In this document: positions 24,058 through 31,172 of the stretch, one piece after another
Numbering within the stretch: the stretch's first letter is position 1
Layout of the letters: the number at the start of each line of letters is the position of its first letter
Origin: RGIG6374 sp045600965
Lineage (GTDB): Bacteria > Bacteroidota > Bacteroidia > Bacteroidales > UBA932
Assembly (NCBI GenBank): GCA_045600965.1
Contig: JAZRYW010000045.1
Coordinates: 1 to 31,172, forward strand
DNA: 31,172 nt
Direction: 5' to 3'
Made by a program: the position numbers and the translations under genes
Notes under the pieces: generated by a model
The model's input: the letters and a program-made list of their open reading frames with translations, nothing else
What the model was told of the DNA's origin: nothing
Database searches by the model: none

Positions 24058-26646
24058 ATGTCACAGAAGGAAAAAATAGTGGAGACTCCCCTGATGAAGC
24101 AGTATTTCGAGGCCAAGGAACAGTACCCCGACGCCATACTGCTCTTCAGGGTCGGTGATTTCTACGAGACTTTCGCCGATGACGCCCTGGTGGCGAGCAA
24201 GACTCTTGGAATAGTGCTCACCCGCCGCGCCAACGGCAGCGCCTCGTCCGTTCCCCTTGCAGGGTTCCCCCATCACGCCCTGGACGTATATCTTCCGAAA
24301 CTCGTGCGTTCCGGCTACAAGGTTGCCGTATGCGACCAGCTGGAGGACCCCAAGCTCACAAAGAAACTTGTCAGGCGCGGCATCACCGAACTCGTCACTC
24401 CCGGCGTGGCCTACAGCGACCAGCTTCTCCGCCAGAGGGAGAACAACTTCCTCGCGGCGGTCTTTATTCATAAGGAGAACGCGGGCGTGGCCTTCCTTGA
24501 CATCAGCACCGGCACATATCAGGTGGCCGAAGGCAATGCAGAATACGTCTCCCTGCTGCTTTCCAACTTCGATCCCAAGGAAATCCTTGTGGAGAGGGAC
24601 CAGAAACGCCTCTTTGAAGAGAAGTTCGTCACAAGGGCCTGCATCACGGAGATTGACGAATGGACCTGCGTGTTCGATTCCTGCTATGACGCACTGTGCC
24701 GCCATTTCTCGCTGACCAGCCTCAAGGGTTTCGGCATAGAGCATCTGCAATTGGCGGTGACGGCCGCCGGAGCCATACTCCACTATCTCGAGATCACCCG
24801 TCACGATTCCATCTCCAACATCTGCGGCATATCGAGGATAGACCGGGACAGTTTCGTGTGGATGGACCGTTTCACGGTGCGCAATCTCGAGGTTTTCCAG
24901 TCGCTTGCGGGCGCGGAGGGCGTGTCGCTGCTCGACGTGGTGGACCATTGCGTCTCGGCTATGGGTTCGCGCCGTCTTCGCGAGTGGCTCTCGATGCCCC
25001 TGCTGGATGCCGCAAGGCTTGAAAAGCGCTACGATGTGGTCTCCTGCTTCCTTTCAGATGACAGCCTTCGCGAAGGAGTCCGCGCCGCCATTTCCGATAT
25101 GGGCGATATGGAGAGGATAGTGTCCCGCGCCGCGGCAGGCAGGATACAGCCCCGCGAGATGCTGCAGCTGGCCCGCGCGCTGAAGGGGATAATTCCCGTA
25201 AGGGAGGCGTGCCGGAGGTCGTCCTGCGCCGCATTGAAAGAGCTGTCCTCCACTCTGGACCCCTGCCCCGAACTGCACCAGCTGCTCGAGAGGGGGCTGG
25301 CCGCCGAGCCCGCCGCCGCAGTAGGCAAGGGAAAGGTGGTGGCAGAAGGCGTGGATGCCGGTCTGGACGACCTCCGCAACATTATGTCGCACGGTAAGGA
25401 CATACTTCTGTCCATACAGCAGAGGGAGGCGGACCGCACCGGCATACCTTCCCTGAAGATAAGTTACAACAACGTTTTCGGCTACTATCTCGAAGTCCGC
25501 AACACCCATAGGGACAAGGTGCCCTCCGACTGGATACGCAAGCAGACCCTGGTCAACGCCGAAAGATACATAACCGAGGAGCTCAAGAACTACGAGGAGC
25601 AGATACTCGGCGCTGAGGAGAAAGCCCTCGCAATAGAGGCGGAGATATACCGCCGTTTTGTGGAGAAGGTGCAGCAGAAGGTGCCCCTGATACTTTCCAA
25701 CGCCGCCGCGATTTCAAAGATAGACGTCCTTTCAAACTTCGCCCAGGTGGCTTCCGAGCGCAACTACTGCCGTCCGAAGGTTGACGACGGCGATTCGCTG
25801 GAGATAGTCGCCGGCCGTCACCCCGTGATAGAGACTATGATGGGCGCAGGCGAGCAGTACGTTGCCAACGATTTGCGCCTTGACCGCCGCAAGCAGCAGA
25901 TAATCATACTCACAGGCCCGAATATGGCCGGAAAGTCGGCCCTGCTGCGGCAGACGGCGCTCATAGCGCTGCTGGCCCAGACGGGAAGCTTCGTACCTGC
26001 TCAAAAGGCCCGGATAGGCCTTGTGGACAAAATATTCACCCGTGTCGGCGCTTCCGACAACATATCCCGGGGGGAATCGACCTTTATGGTGGAGATGTAT
26101 GAGACATCCACCATCCTGCACAACCTCTCCGGACGCTCCCTCGTGCTGCTCGACGAGATAGGCCGCGGCACAAGCACATACGACGGTATGAGCATAGCCT
26201 GGGCGATAGTGCAGTATCTCCACGAGACCCCTTTCCGCCCCCGCACGCTGTTCGCCACCCACTATCACGAACTCAACGAGATAGAGAAGCAGTTCAAGCG
26301 CGTGCGCAACTATCATATCGCCACCAGGCAGGTGGACGGCAAGGTGATCTTCCTGCGCCGTCTGGAACCGGGCGGAGTGGCCCACAGTTTCGGCATCCAC
26401 GTGGCAAGGATGGCCGGAATGCCTCAGGAGGTGGTCTCCACGGCCGAGGACATACTTTCACAGCTCGAACAGTCGGGTGTGAAGGGCGCAACTCCCAAGA
26501 TGCCGGTGCAGCTGTCGCTCTACCAGCTGGAGGATCCTCTGTTGTCGGATCTTCGCGACGAACTGCGCAATCTCGACATCAATTCTCTCTCACCTCTGGA
26601 TGCGTTCGACACCATCCGTGAAATGAAACGCAAGATGGGAATCTGA
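24058..26646 (+). CDS. mutS: DNA mismatch repair protein MutS
   Basis: MutS recognises mispaired bases and recruits MutL. From ATG 24058 the protein has 862 residues. The mismatch-reading motif GDFYETF places the wedge Phe at 35 and Glu at 37. The core lever and clamp domains follow, then the ATPase: Walker A GPNMAGKSALLRQT, LLDEIGRGTSTYDG as Walker B/signature, and FATHYHEL. The C-terminal MutS domain is present. The first Walker position differs slightly from the common GPNMGGKST. ATG 24025 is open in frame but adds a non-family leader and precedes the likely promoter, whereas MSQKEKIVETPLMKQY is the usual Bacteroidota start. The next gene begins 24 bases downstream. Confidence 0.97.
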   Translation: MSQKEKIVETPLMKQYFEAKEQYPDAILLFRVGDFYETFADDALVASKTLGIVLTRRANGSASSVPLAGFPHHALDVYLPKLVRSGYKVAVCDQLEDPKLTKKLVRRGITELVTPGVAYSDQLLRQRENNFLAAVFIHKENAGVAFLDISTGTYQVAEGNAEYVSLLLSNFDPKEILVERDQKRLFEEKFVTRACITEIDEWTCVFDSCYDALCRHFSLTSLKGFGIEHLQLAVTAAGAILHYLEITRHDSISNICGISRIDRDSFVWMDRFTVRNLEVFQSLAGAEGVSLLDVVDHCVSAMGSRRLREWLSMPLLDAARLEKRYDVVSCFLSDDSLREGVRAAISDMGDMERIVSRAAAGRIQPREMLQLARALKGIIPVREACRRSSCAALKELSSTLDPCPELHQLLERGLAAEPAAAVGKGKVVAEGVDAGLDDLRNIMSHGKDILLSIQQREADRTGIPSLKISYNNVFGYYLEVRNTHRDKVPSDWIRKQTLVNAERYITEELKNYEEQILGAEEKALAIEAEIYRRFVEKVQQKVPLILSNAAAISKIDVLSNFAQVASERNYCRPKVDDGDSLEIVAGRHPVIETMMGAGEQYVANDLRLDRRKQQIIILTGPNMAGKSALLRQTALIALLAQTGSFVPAQKARIGLVDKIFTRVGASDNISRGESTFMVEMYETSTILHNLSGRSLVLLDEIGRGTSTYDGMSIAWAIVQYLHETPFRPRTLFATHYHELNEIEKQFKRVRNYHIATRQVDGKVIFLRRLEPGGVAHSFGIHVARMAGMPQEVVSTAEDILSQLEQSGVKGATPKMPVQLSLYQLEDPLLSDLRDELRNLDINSLSPLDAFDTIREMKRKMGI

Positions 26647-26654
26647 TAATTCTG

Positions 26655-26662
26655 AAGGAGGG
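26655..26662 (+). promoter_or_regulatory. Strong Shine-Dalgarno before the ABC permease
   Basis: AAGGAGGG lies 8 bases before the GTG start at 26671 and matches the anti-Shine-Dalgarno core. Such sites are uncommon in Bacteroidota. It supports the GTG as the true start. Confidence 0.55.
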
Positions 26663-26670
26663 GCCGGATT

Positions 26671-27873
26671 GTGAAGGAGATATTGCAACTGCTCAGGCAG
26701 GACCGTTTCCGTACGCTGCTGTCGGTGCTCGGGGTCAGCATAGGAGTGTTCATAGTGGTGATGGCGCTCACCTTGATCACAGCCCTCAAGCAGCGAGTCC
26801 GGCAGAGTATGGATGCTCTTGGCGGGGATGTGCTCTATGTGCAGCGTTTCCCTCTGGTCACGGGTGATGAGTCGGACTGGTGGCGACTCCTTTCACGGCC
26901 CCATATAAGCCGTTCCGACTTTGTCTTTGTGCGGGACAATCTTCCTCAGGCCCGGACAAGCTATTCGATAACCTGCCGTCAGGCCGTCTCTTCCCAGCGG
27001 AGAACCTTCAGGGAAGGCACGCTTGTAGGAGCGTCCGGGGGCTGGAATATGCATTGTCCGGCGGGAATAGGTTACGGTCGGGAACTTTCAGACGACGAGC
27101 TTCAGGGCGCCCCGCCTCTCTGCGCGGTGGGGGCTGAGGTGGCCGAGGCGCTTGACATTGTTCCCGGGAGGAAGGTGCGCATCGGCGACAGGAGGCTGAC
27201 CTGCGTGGGGGTGTATTCCCGTCAGGGTGTGGGTTCGCCCTTCATAACGGATATGGACGCCGCGGTTGTCGTTCCGGTGAAGATTGCCGCGGAAGTGTTT
27301 CCCCCGGAGGCGGGGGCCGCCACCATTGCGGTGTCACCGGCCTCTGACGACGTCTCTGCTGATGCCCTGGAGGAGGATCTCAAGCGCGTGCTGAGGCTTG
27401 CAAGAAGGGTCCGTCCTGAAAGTGAGGACAATTTTTCGGTCAACAGGATGTCGATGATTTCCTCCAGCGTCGAGGACGTGATGCGGATGCTCCGTCTGAC
27501 GGCCTGGATAATAGGCGGCTTTTCACTGCTTGTAGGGGCTTTCGGCATAGCCAACATAATGTTTGTCTCGGTGAGGGAAAGAATGCCTCAGACAGGCCTT
27601 AAAAAGGCTCTCGGAGCCAGTCGCAGGACCATAATGAAAGAATTCCTCACCGAAACGGCCGTCCTTTCCCTGCTGGGGGCCTCTGCGGCGCTGCTTGCAG
27701 TGTTTCTCTGCACCCTGCCCACGGCGGGAAGTTCCCTCCCCCTGTCGCTTTCCCTGCGTGATGCTCTTTCAGGCCTGCTGGCGGCTCTTGCAACGGGGAT
27801 GGCAGCCGGCTGCGCCCCCGCAATGGAGGCCGCGCGTATGAACCCTTCAGTATCGATGACCGCCGTATGCTGA
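26671..27873 (+). CDS. FtsX/MacB-type ABC transporter permease
   Basis: A 400-residue inner-membrane permease of the MacB/FtsX (type VII) class. One helix follows a short cytoplasmic start (about residues 17-40, LSVLGVSIGVFIVVMALTL). A large periplasmic MacB core domain occupies about 45-265. Three more helices follow: about 272-296 (WIIGGFSLLVGAFGIANIMFV), 325-352 and 362-388. The cytoplasmic coupling loop ERMPQTGLKKALGASRRTIMKEF lies between the second and third helices. Such permeases work in mechanotransmission, lipoprotein release or small-molecule efflux. No ATPase or membrane-fusion gene is adjacent, so the partner must be encoded elsewhere. The start is a GTG with a strong ribosome binding site. 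The stop overlaps the next gene's ATG by 7 bases. Confidence 0.85.
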   Translation: MKEILQLLRQDRFRTLLSVLGVSIGVFIVVMALTLITALKQRVRQSMDALGGDVLYVQRFPLVTGDESDWWRLLSRPHISRSDFVFVRDNLPQARTSYSITCRQAVSSQRRTFREGTLVGASGGWNMHCPAGIGYGRELSDDELQGAPPLCAVGAEVAEALDIVPGRKVRIGDRRLTCVGVYSRQGVGSPFITDMDAAVVVPVKIAAEVFPPEAGAATIAVSPASDDVSADALEEDLKRVLRLARRVRPESEDNFSVNRMSMISSSVEDVMRMLRLTAWIIGGFSLLVGAFGIANIMFVSVRERMPQTGLKKALGASRRTIMKEFLTETAVLSLLGASAALLAVFLCTLPTAGSSLPLSLSLRDALSGLLAALATGMAAGCAPAMEAARMNPSVSMTAVC

Positions 27874-28829
27874 CGCTTTGCCTGCTGCTCTCGTTCAGGA
27901 TGATGTTCTGGAACGTGGAGAACCTTTTCGACACACGTGACGACCCTCTCACCCTTGATGAGGAGTTCTCCTCCCGAGGAAGCAGGAGGTGGACCTCCCG
28001 CCGTCTGGAGCAGAAATGCCTTGGATTGGCCAAGACTATAGTGTCCGCCTCGGGGCCTGAATCCGGGGCGCCGCTTGTTGTGGGCCTTGCCGAGGTGGAG
28101 AACGGCTACGTGCTCCGCAAACTCACCTCGTGCAGTGTGCTGAATGGTCTCGGATACGGTTTCATACACAGGGATTCCCCTGACCCGAGGGGCATCGACG
28201 TGGCCCTTCTCTACCGCAGGGACGGCTTTATGCCCATCGGCGTGAAGGCGATAAGGGTTGAGATGGAAGATTCGGCAGCCACCCGCGACATACTCTATGT
28301 GAAGGGGCTTCTGAGAGGAGCCGGGGATTCCGGAACCGGGGTCGAACAGTTCTTCTGGGACCGCAGCGCGATGTTCGAGGGAGGCGACACTCTGCATCTG
28401 TTCGTGGTGCATTTTCCCTCGAAAAGAGGAAGCGGCGAGGCCTCCGGGGGCCGCAGGAGGAAGGCTGCGGAAGTGCTGCTCAGCGCCGTGGATTCAATTC
28501 TGTCGGCCTCCGGAGATGCGGCGGTGGCGGTGATGGGCGACTTCAACGACGGCGTGGAGGCAACCCGCGGGCTTCTTCCGTCGCTTGAGTGCCGCTCCGA
28601 AGGAGTGGAAGGCGGGACTCTGAAATACAGGGGGCGATGGGAGACCATAGACCAGTTCTATACGGCCAACATCAGTTGCGGAAGGATGACCGTCCACAGT
28701 CCGCCCTTCCTTCTGGAGAAGGATACGAAATACCTCGGTATGAAGCCGCGCAGAACCTATACAGGCCCGCGTTACAACGCAGGCCTGTCGGATCATCTTC
28801 CAATACTGCTGGATGCGGCTATGCCTTGA
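27867..28829 (+). CDS. Endonuclease/exonuclease/phosphatase family protein
   Basis: A 320-residue member of the DNase I-like metal-dependent phosphodiesterase/phosphatase superfamily. Its landmarks appear in order: MMFWNVENLF with the Asn, GLAEVEN with the metal-binding Glu, GIDVALLY, VVHFPSKRG with the His, GDFND, and the closing GLSDHLPILLD with the catalytic Asp-His. All core residues are present, so it should be active. The substrate is unknown; nucleic acids, nucleotides or phospholipids are possible. The start at 27867 overlaps the permease by 7 bases, indicating coupling. Relatives in Bacteroidota often have a signal peptide. Here only about 11 residues precede the domain (MLTLCLLLSFR), so export is doubtful. 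The 3' end overlaps galM on the other strand by 11 bases. Confidence 0.87.
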   Translation: MLTLCLLLSFRMMFWNVENLFDTRDDPLTLDEEFSSRGSRRWTSRRLEQKCLGLAKTIVSASGPESGAPLVVGLAEVENGYVLRKLTSCSVLNGLGYGFIHRDSPDPRGIDVALLYRRDGFMPIGVKAIRVEMEDSAATRDILYVKGLLRGAGDSGTGVEQFFWDRSAMFEGGDTLHLFVVHFPSKRGSGEASGGRRRKAAEVLLSAVDSILSASGDAAVAVMGDFNDGVEATRGLLPSLECRSEGVEGGTLKYRGRWETIDQFYTANISCGRMTVHSPPFLLEKDTKYLGMKPRRTYTGPRYNAGLSDHLPILLDAAMP

Positions 28830-29862
28830 AGCGGTATTCTATGCAGCGGGTGTAGGTTTCGCCCGGACGGAGAACCGCCGAGGGGAAGTTGTCGTGGTTG
28901 GGGGCGTCGGGGAAGCCCTGGCATTCCATAGCCACACCGTCATAGTCGTTGTAGTCCCTGTCGGAAATGCTCTTCGGCGCGCCGCCGAGCCAGTTGCCGG
29001 TGTAGATCTGTATGGCGGGCTGGTCTGAAACCACTTCTATGCTCCTGCCCTTTGTCTTCTCGGCCAGGACAGCGATTGTGGCCATCCTGCCCGGTTTCCA
29101 GCCGTCGGCCACGAAGCAGTTGTCATAACCCTTGCCGTATCTGATGGCGGGGAAATCGGACTTTATGTCCTTGCCGAGTTCCTTGGGACTGGTGAAATCC
29201 ATAGGGGTGCCTGCAACGGGCGCGATGACTCCCGTGGGAACCAGCGTGCTGTCGGTTTCGAGGTAGCGCGAGGCGTTGAGCTGAAGGACGTGGCTGAGGA
29301 TGTCGCCGGCCCTTTCGCCCTTGAGGTTGAAATAGGCGTGGTTAGTGAGGTTCACCACGGTGGTCTTGTCCGTCACGGCCTTGAATTCCATTCTCAGTGT
29401 GTTGTCCTCGGTCCAGGTGTATTTCACTTCCGCCTTGAGATTGCCGGGATAGTTTTCCTCCCCGTCGGGGCTTTCGAGGGAGAACACCACGCTGTCGCCT
29501 TCCTTGCGGCCGTTCCATACCCTTGCCGAGAAACCGACCTTGCCGCCGTGAAGGTGGTTGCCGTCGCCGGTGTTGCAGAAAAGATGGATCTCCCTGCCCT
29601 CGAGGGTGAATACGCCTCGGCCTATGCGGTTGGCGAAACGGCCGGGGGTGCGGCCGAGGTAAGGGCCGTCGTCGTAATAGGAGTAGAGTTCCTTGTAGCC
29701 GAGGGAGACGTTGTCGATGACACCGTCGGCGTCGGGGACGTTGACTTCGAGGATGCCCGCCCCTATTTCGCACAGACGCACGGACGCGCCGCTGCGGTTG
29801 GTGATTTTGAATGTCTTTACATCGCCCTTGGGTGTGTAGAAGCTTTGTTCGAGTATTTTCAT
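28819..29862 (-). CDS. galM: Aldose 1-epimerase (galactose mutarotase)
   Basis: GalM interconverts beta- and alpha-D-galactose, supplying the alpha form to galactokinase in the Leloir pathway. The 347-residue protein has GRFANRIGRGVFTLEG, the catalytic-His region NLTNHAYFNL (near residues 170-180), QPAIQIYTGNWLGG, and the catalytic Glu region GVAMECQGFPDAPNH (near 311). The length is normal and no signal peptide is visible, so it is cytoplasmic. It starts 12 bases after galK ends and forms an operon with it. It is convergent with, and overlaps by 11 bases, the preceding plus-strand gene. Confidence 0.95.
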   Translation of the reverse strand: MKILEQSFYTPKGDVKTFKITNRSGASVRLCEIGAGILEVNVPDADGVIDNVSLGYKELYSYYDDGPYLGRTPGRFANRIGRGVFTLEGREIHLFCNTGDGNHLHGGKVGFSARVWNGRKEGDSVVFSLESPDGEENYPGNLKAEVKYTWTEDNTLRMEFKAVTDKTTVVNLTNHAYFNLKGERAGDILSHVLQLNASRYLETDSTLVPTGVIAPVAGTPMDFTSPKELGKDIKSDFPAIRYGKGYDNCFVADGWKPGRMATIAVLAEKTKGRSIEVVSDQPAIQIYTGNWLGGAPKSISDRDYNDYDGVAMECQGFPDAPNHDNFPSAVLRPGETYTRCIEYRFKA

Positions 29863-29874
29863 ATCGTAAGGTGT

Positions 29875-31005
29875 TTATTGTTCCTTGTGTGCGCCGTCGC
29901 TTATGACCACGTCATATACTTTCGGGCTGTGGCCGAAGCGGGCGGTGAATCTTTCCTTCGCGCAGAGGATGAAACTGTCGTAGAGGCCTTCCTTCACGAG
30001 GTTGATGGTGCAGCCTCCGAAGCCGCCGCCCATCACGCGGCAACCCGTCACGCCGCATTCCCTGGCTGTTTCCGCAAGGAAGTCGAGCTCTTCGCAGCTC
30101 ACTTCGTAGAGTTTGCTCATACCCCAATGGGTCTGGTACATCAGTTCGCCGACGGCTTCGTAATCGCCTCTGTCGAGAGCCTCGCTGACGGCCAGCACCC
30201 TTGATGTCTCACCGATGACATATCCGGCGCGGAGGTAGTCCTCATCGGATATTTCGTCCTTGATGCCCAGCAGCATATCCATATTTGCATCGCGCAGGAA
30301 TTCCACTCCCATCGCCTTTGCAGCCCGTTCGCAGGATTCCCTGCGCCGGTTGTAGGCGGAGGATGCGAGCTGGTGCTTGACCACGGTGTCCAGCAGCACC
30401 AGCCGGTAGCCCTTCGCCTCGAATGGGAAGTATCGGTATTCTCCGGAGCGGCAGTCGAGCCTCATCAGGCAGCCCTTCTTTCCGAAGATGGACGCGAACT
30501 GGTCCATTATGCCGCATTTGACACCGCAGTAGTTGTGTTCGGTGGCCTGACCTATCAGGGCGAGCGAGAATTTGTCGATGCCGAGGTTCCACAGGTCGTT
30601 CAGGGCGAATGCGAACGTGCTTTCCAGCGCGGCGGACGAACTCATCCCCGCTCCGAGAGGCACGTTGCCGGCAAACACCGTGTCGAATCCGCCTATGGCC
30701 CCTCCACGCTTGATGATTTCGCGGCAGACGCCGAAGACGTATCTTGCCCAGGGCTTTGAAGGCGCGTCCTGCTCGTCGAGGCCGAAGGAGCACTCGTCGC
30801 CGATGTCGAGCGCCACTGCGTTGACCTTCCCGCTGCCGTTGGGCCTTATTTCGGCCATAATGCATTTGTCTATGGCGCCTGGAAATACGAAGCTGCCGTT
30901 GTAGTCGGTGTGTTCGCCTATGAGGTTTATGCGGCCGGGGGAGGCGTATATCGACCCGCCTTGGCCGAAACGCTTGAGAAACTGTTCGTGGATGTATGCT
31001 TTCAT
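29875..31005 (-). CDS. galK: Galactokinase
   Basis: GalK phosphorylates alpha-D-galactose at C1 with ATP. The 376-residue protein belongs to the GHMP kinase family. The galactose-binding signature GRINLIGEHTDYNG is at about 24-37, the phosphate-binding loop PLGAGMSSSAALE at about 116-128, and the third motif MGGGFGGCTINL near 325. The catalytic region NYCGVKCGIMDQFAS is intact. It is the first gene of galK-galM. Galactose-1-phosphate uridylyltransferase and epimerase genes are not in the window. The palindromic repeat at 31021-31172 begins 16 bases upstream of the ATG, so the transcript may carry it as a structured leader. Confidence 0.96.
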   Translation of the reverse strand: MKAYIHEQFLKRFGQGGSIYASPGRINLIGEHTDYNGSFVFPGAIDKCIMAEIRPNGSGKVNAVALDIGDECSFGLDEQDAPSKPWARYVFGVCREIIKRGGAIGGFDTVFAGNVPLGAGMSSSAALESTFAFALNDLWNLGIDKFSLALIGQATEHNYCGVKCGIMDQFASIFGKKGCLMRLDCRSGEYRYFPFEAKGYRLVLLDTVVKHQLASSAYNRRRESCERAAKAMGVEFLRDANMDMLLGIKDEISDEDYLRAGYVIGETSRVLAVSEALDRGDYEAVGELMYQTHWGMSKLYEVSCEELDFLAETARECGVTGCRVMGGGFGGCTINLVKEGLYDSFILCAKERFTARFGHSPKVYDVVISDGAHKEQ

Positions 31006-31020
31006 CTGCGTATTAGAAGC

Positions 31021-31172
31021 TGTTTAAGTTTAATTGCTCTCATTTCTTATGCATCTTTTTTGCGTCTTTGCACTTTCAATTCGGTCACATACCAACCGGT
31101 ATGCTCCCTCATTTCAAGCACAAATCCATCAAAAAATCTGCTATAATAAATTTCGGCAATCAAATTTAAACA
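31021..31172. repeat. Imperfect palindromic repeat element, right copy, upstream of galK
   Basis: TGTTTAAGTTTAATTGC at 31021-31037 and GCAATCAAATTTAAACA at 31156-31172 are inverted arms, 15 of 17 matching, with both differences allowing G-U pairing in RNA. The match continues inward in blocks to a perfect central hairpin CATACC-AACC-GGTATG at 31088-31103. The inner part (31048-31129, read on the minus strand) is homologous to 30-111. The central stem sequence differs between copies yet stays paired, as expected for a selected structure. It sits directly upstream of galK and runs to the last base of the window. Confidence 0.75.
31161..31168 (-). promoter_or_regulatory. Possible galK -7 box inside the palindrome arm
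   Basis: CAAATTTA on the plus strand reads TAAATTTG on the minus strand, a full match to TAnnTTTG facing galK. The -33 box would lie beyond the window. If used, transcription would begin near 31155 and the palindrome would form a leader of about 150 bases. Confidence 0.4.

Noticed and set aside
29290..30204. Plus-strand open frame of 304 codons across galM and galK
   Set aside because: It runs across the boundary of two certain minus-strand genes, so it is a shadow.

Overview
The window looks like ordinary chromosomal DNA of a gut-type Bacteroidales bacterium (phylum Bacteroidota). The family is uncertain. Evidence: protein families typical of the phylum (a quinol:fumarate-reductase/succinate-dehydrogenase type flavoprotein and iron-sulfur pair, the OMP-TPR-LptC-PpiD envelope cluster, a BT1926-like outer membrane barrel), promoter boxes of the Bacteroidota form TTTG-N20-TAnnTTTG, and mostly Shine-Dalgarno-free starts. 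No tRNA, rRNA, CRISPR array, phage gene or transposase was seen. Both ends lie in related imperfect palindromes in opposite orientation. The window may therefore be a whole assembly contig that broke at an interspersed repeat.

Layout. At 1-124 is a palindromic repeat. At 140-4479 (minus strand) is a tight run frdA-frdB-hflX-folK, with no cytochrome b gene upstream of frdA. Gene direction flips at about 4.5 kb. Rightwards on the plus strand come an alpha/beta hydrolase, a 200-base AT-rich gap holding several DnaA-box-like 9-mers, ruvB, mfd, and an envelope cluster: FadL/PorV-like barrel, TPR protein, LptC lipoprotein, PpiD-like membrane foldase. From 15.4 to 21.4 kb there is a promoter, a 1620-residue Ala-rich coiled-coil lipoprotein, a small outer membrane beta-barrel and a strong terminator. 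Then come thyA-folA (plus), ychF (minus), mutS, an FtsX/MacB-type permease and an endonuclease/exonuclease/phosphatase protein (plus), and finally galK-galM (minus), preceded by the second palindrome.

How the genes work together. FrdAB provides fumarate reduction or succinate oxidation. RuvB, Mfd and MutS are DNA repair proteins. ThyA, FolA and FolK are the thymidylate/folate set. GalM and GalK start the Leloir pathway. The LptC/PpiD/TPR/barrel block concerns outer-membrane assembly.

The most interesting system is the 15.6-21.4 kb pair. A giant lipoprotein with codon use unlike its neighbours, a consensus promoter and a barrel partner resembles, from memory, the BT1927/BT1926 surface-layer pair of Bacteroides thetaiotaomicron. 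Here there is no sign of an invertible promoter. That assignment is inference and needs a homology search.
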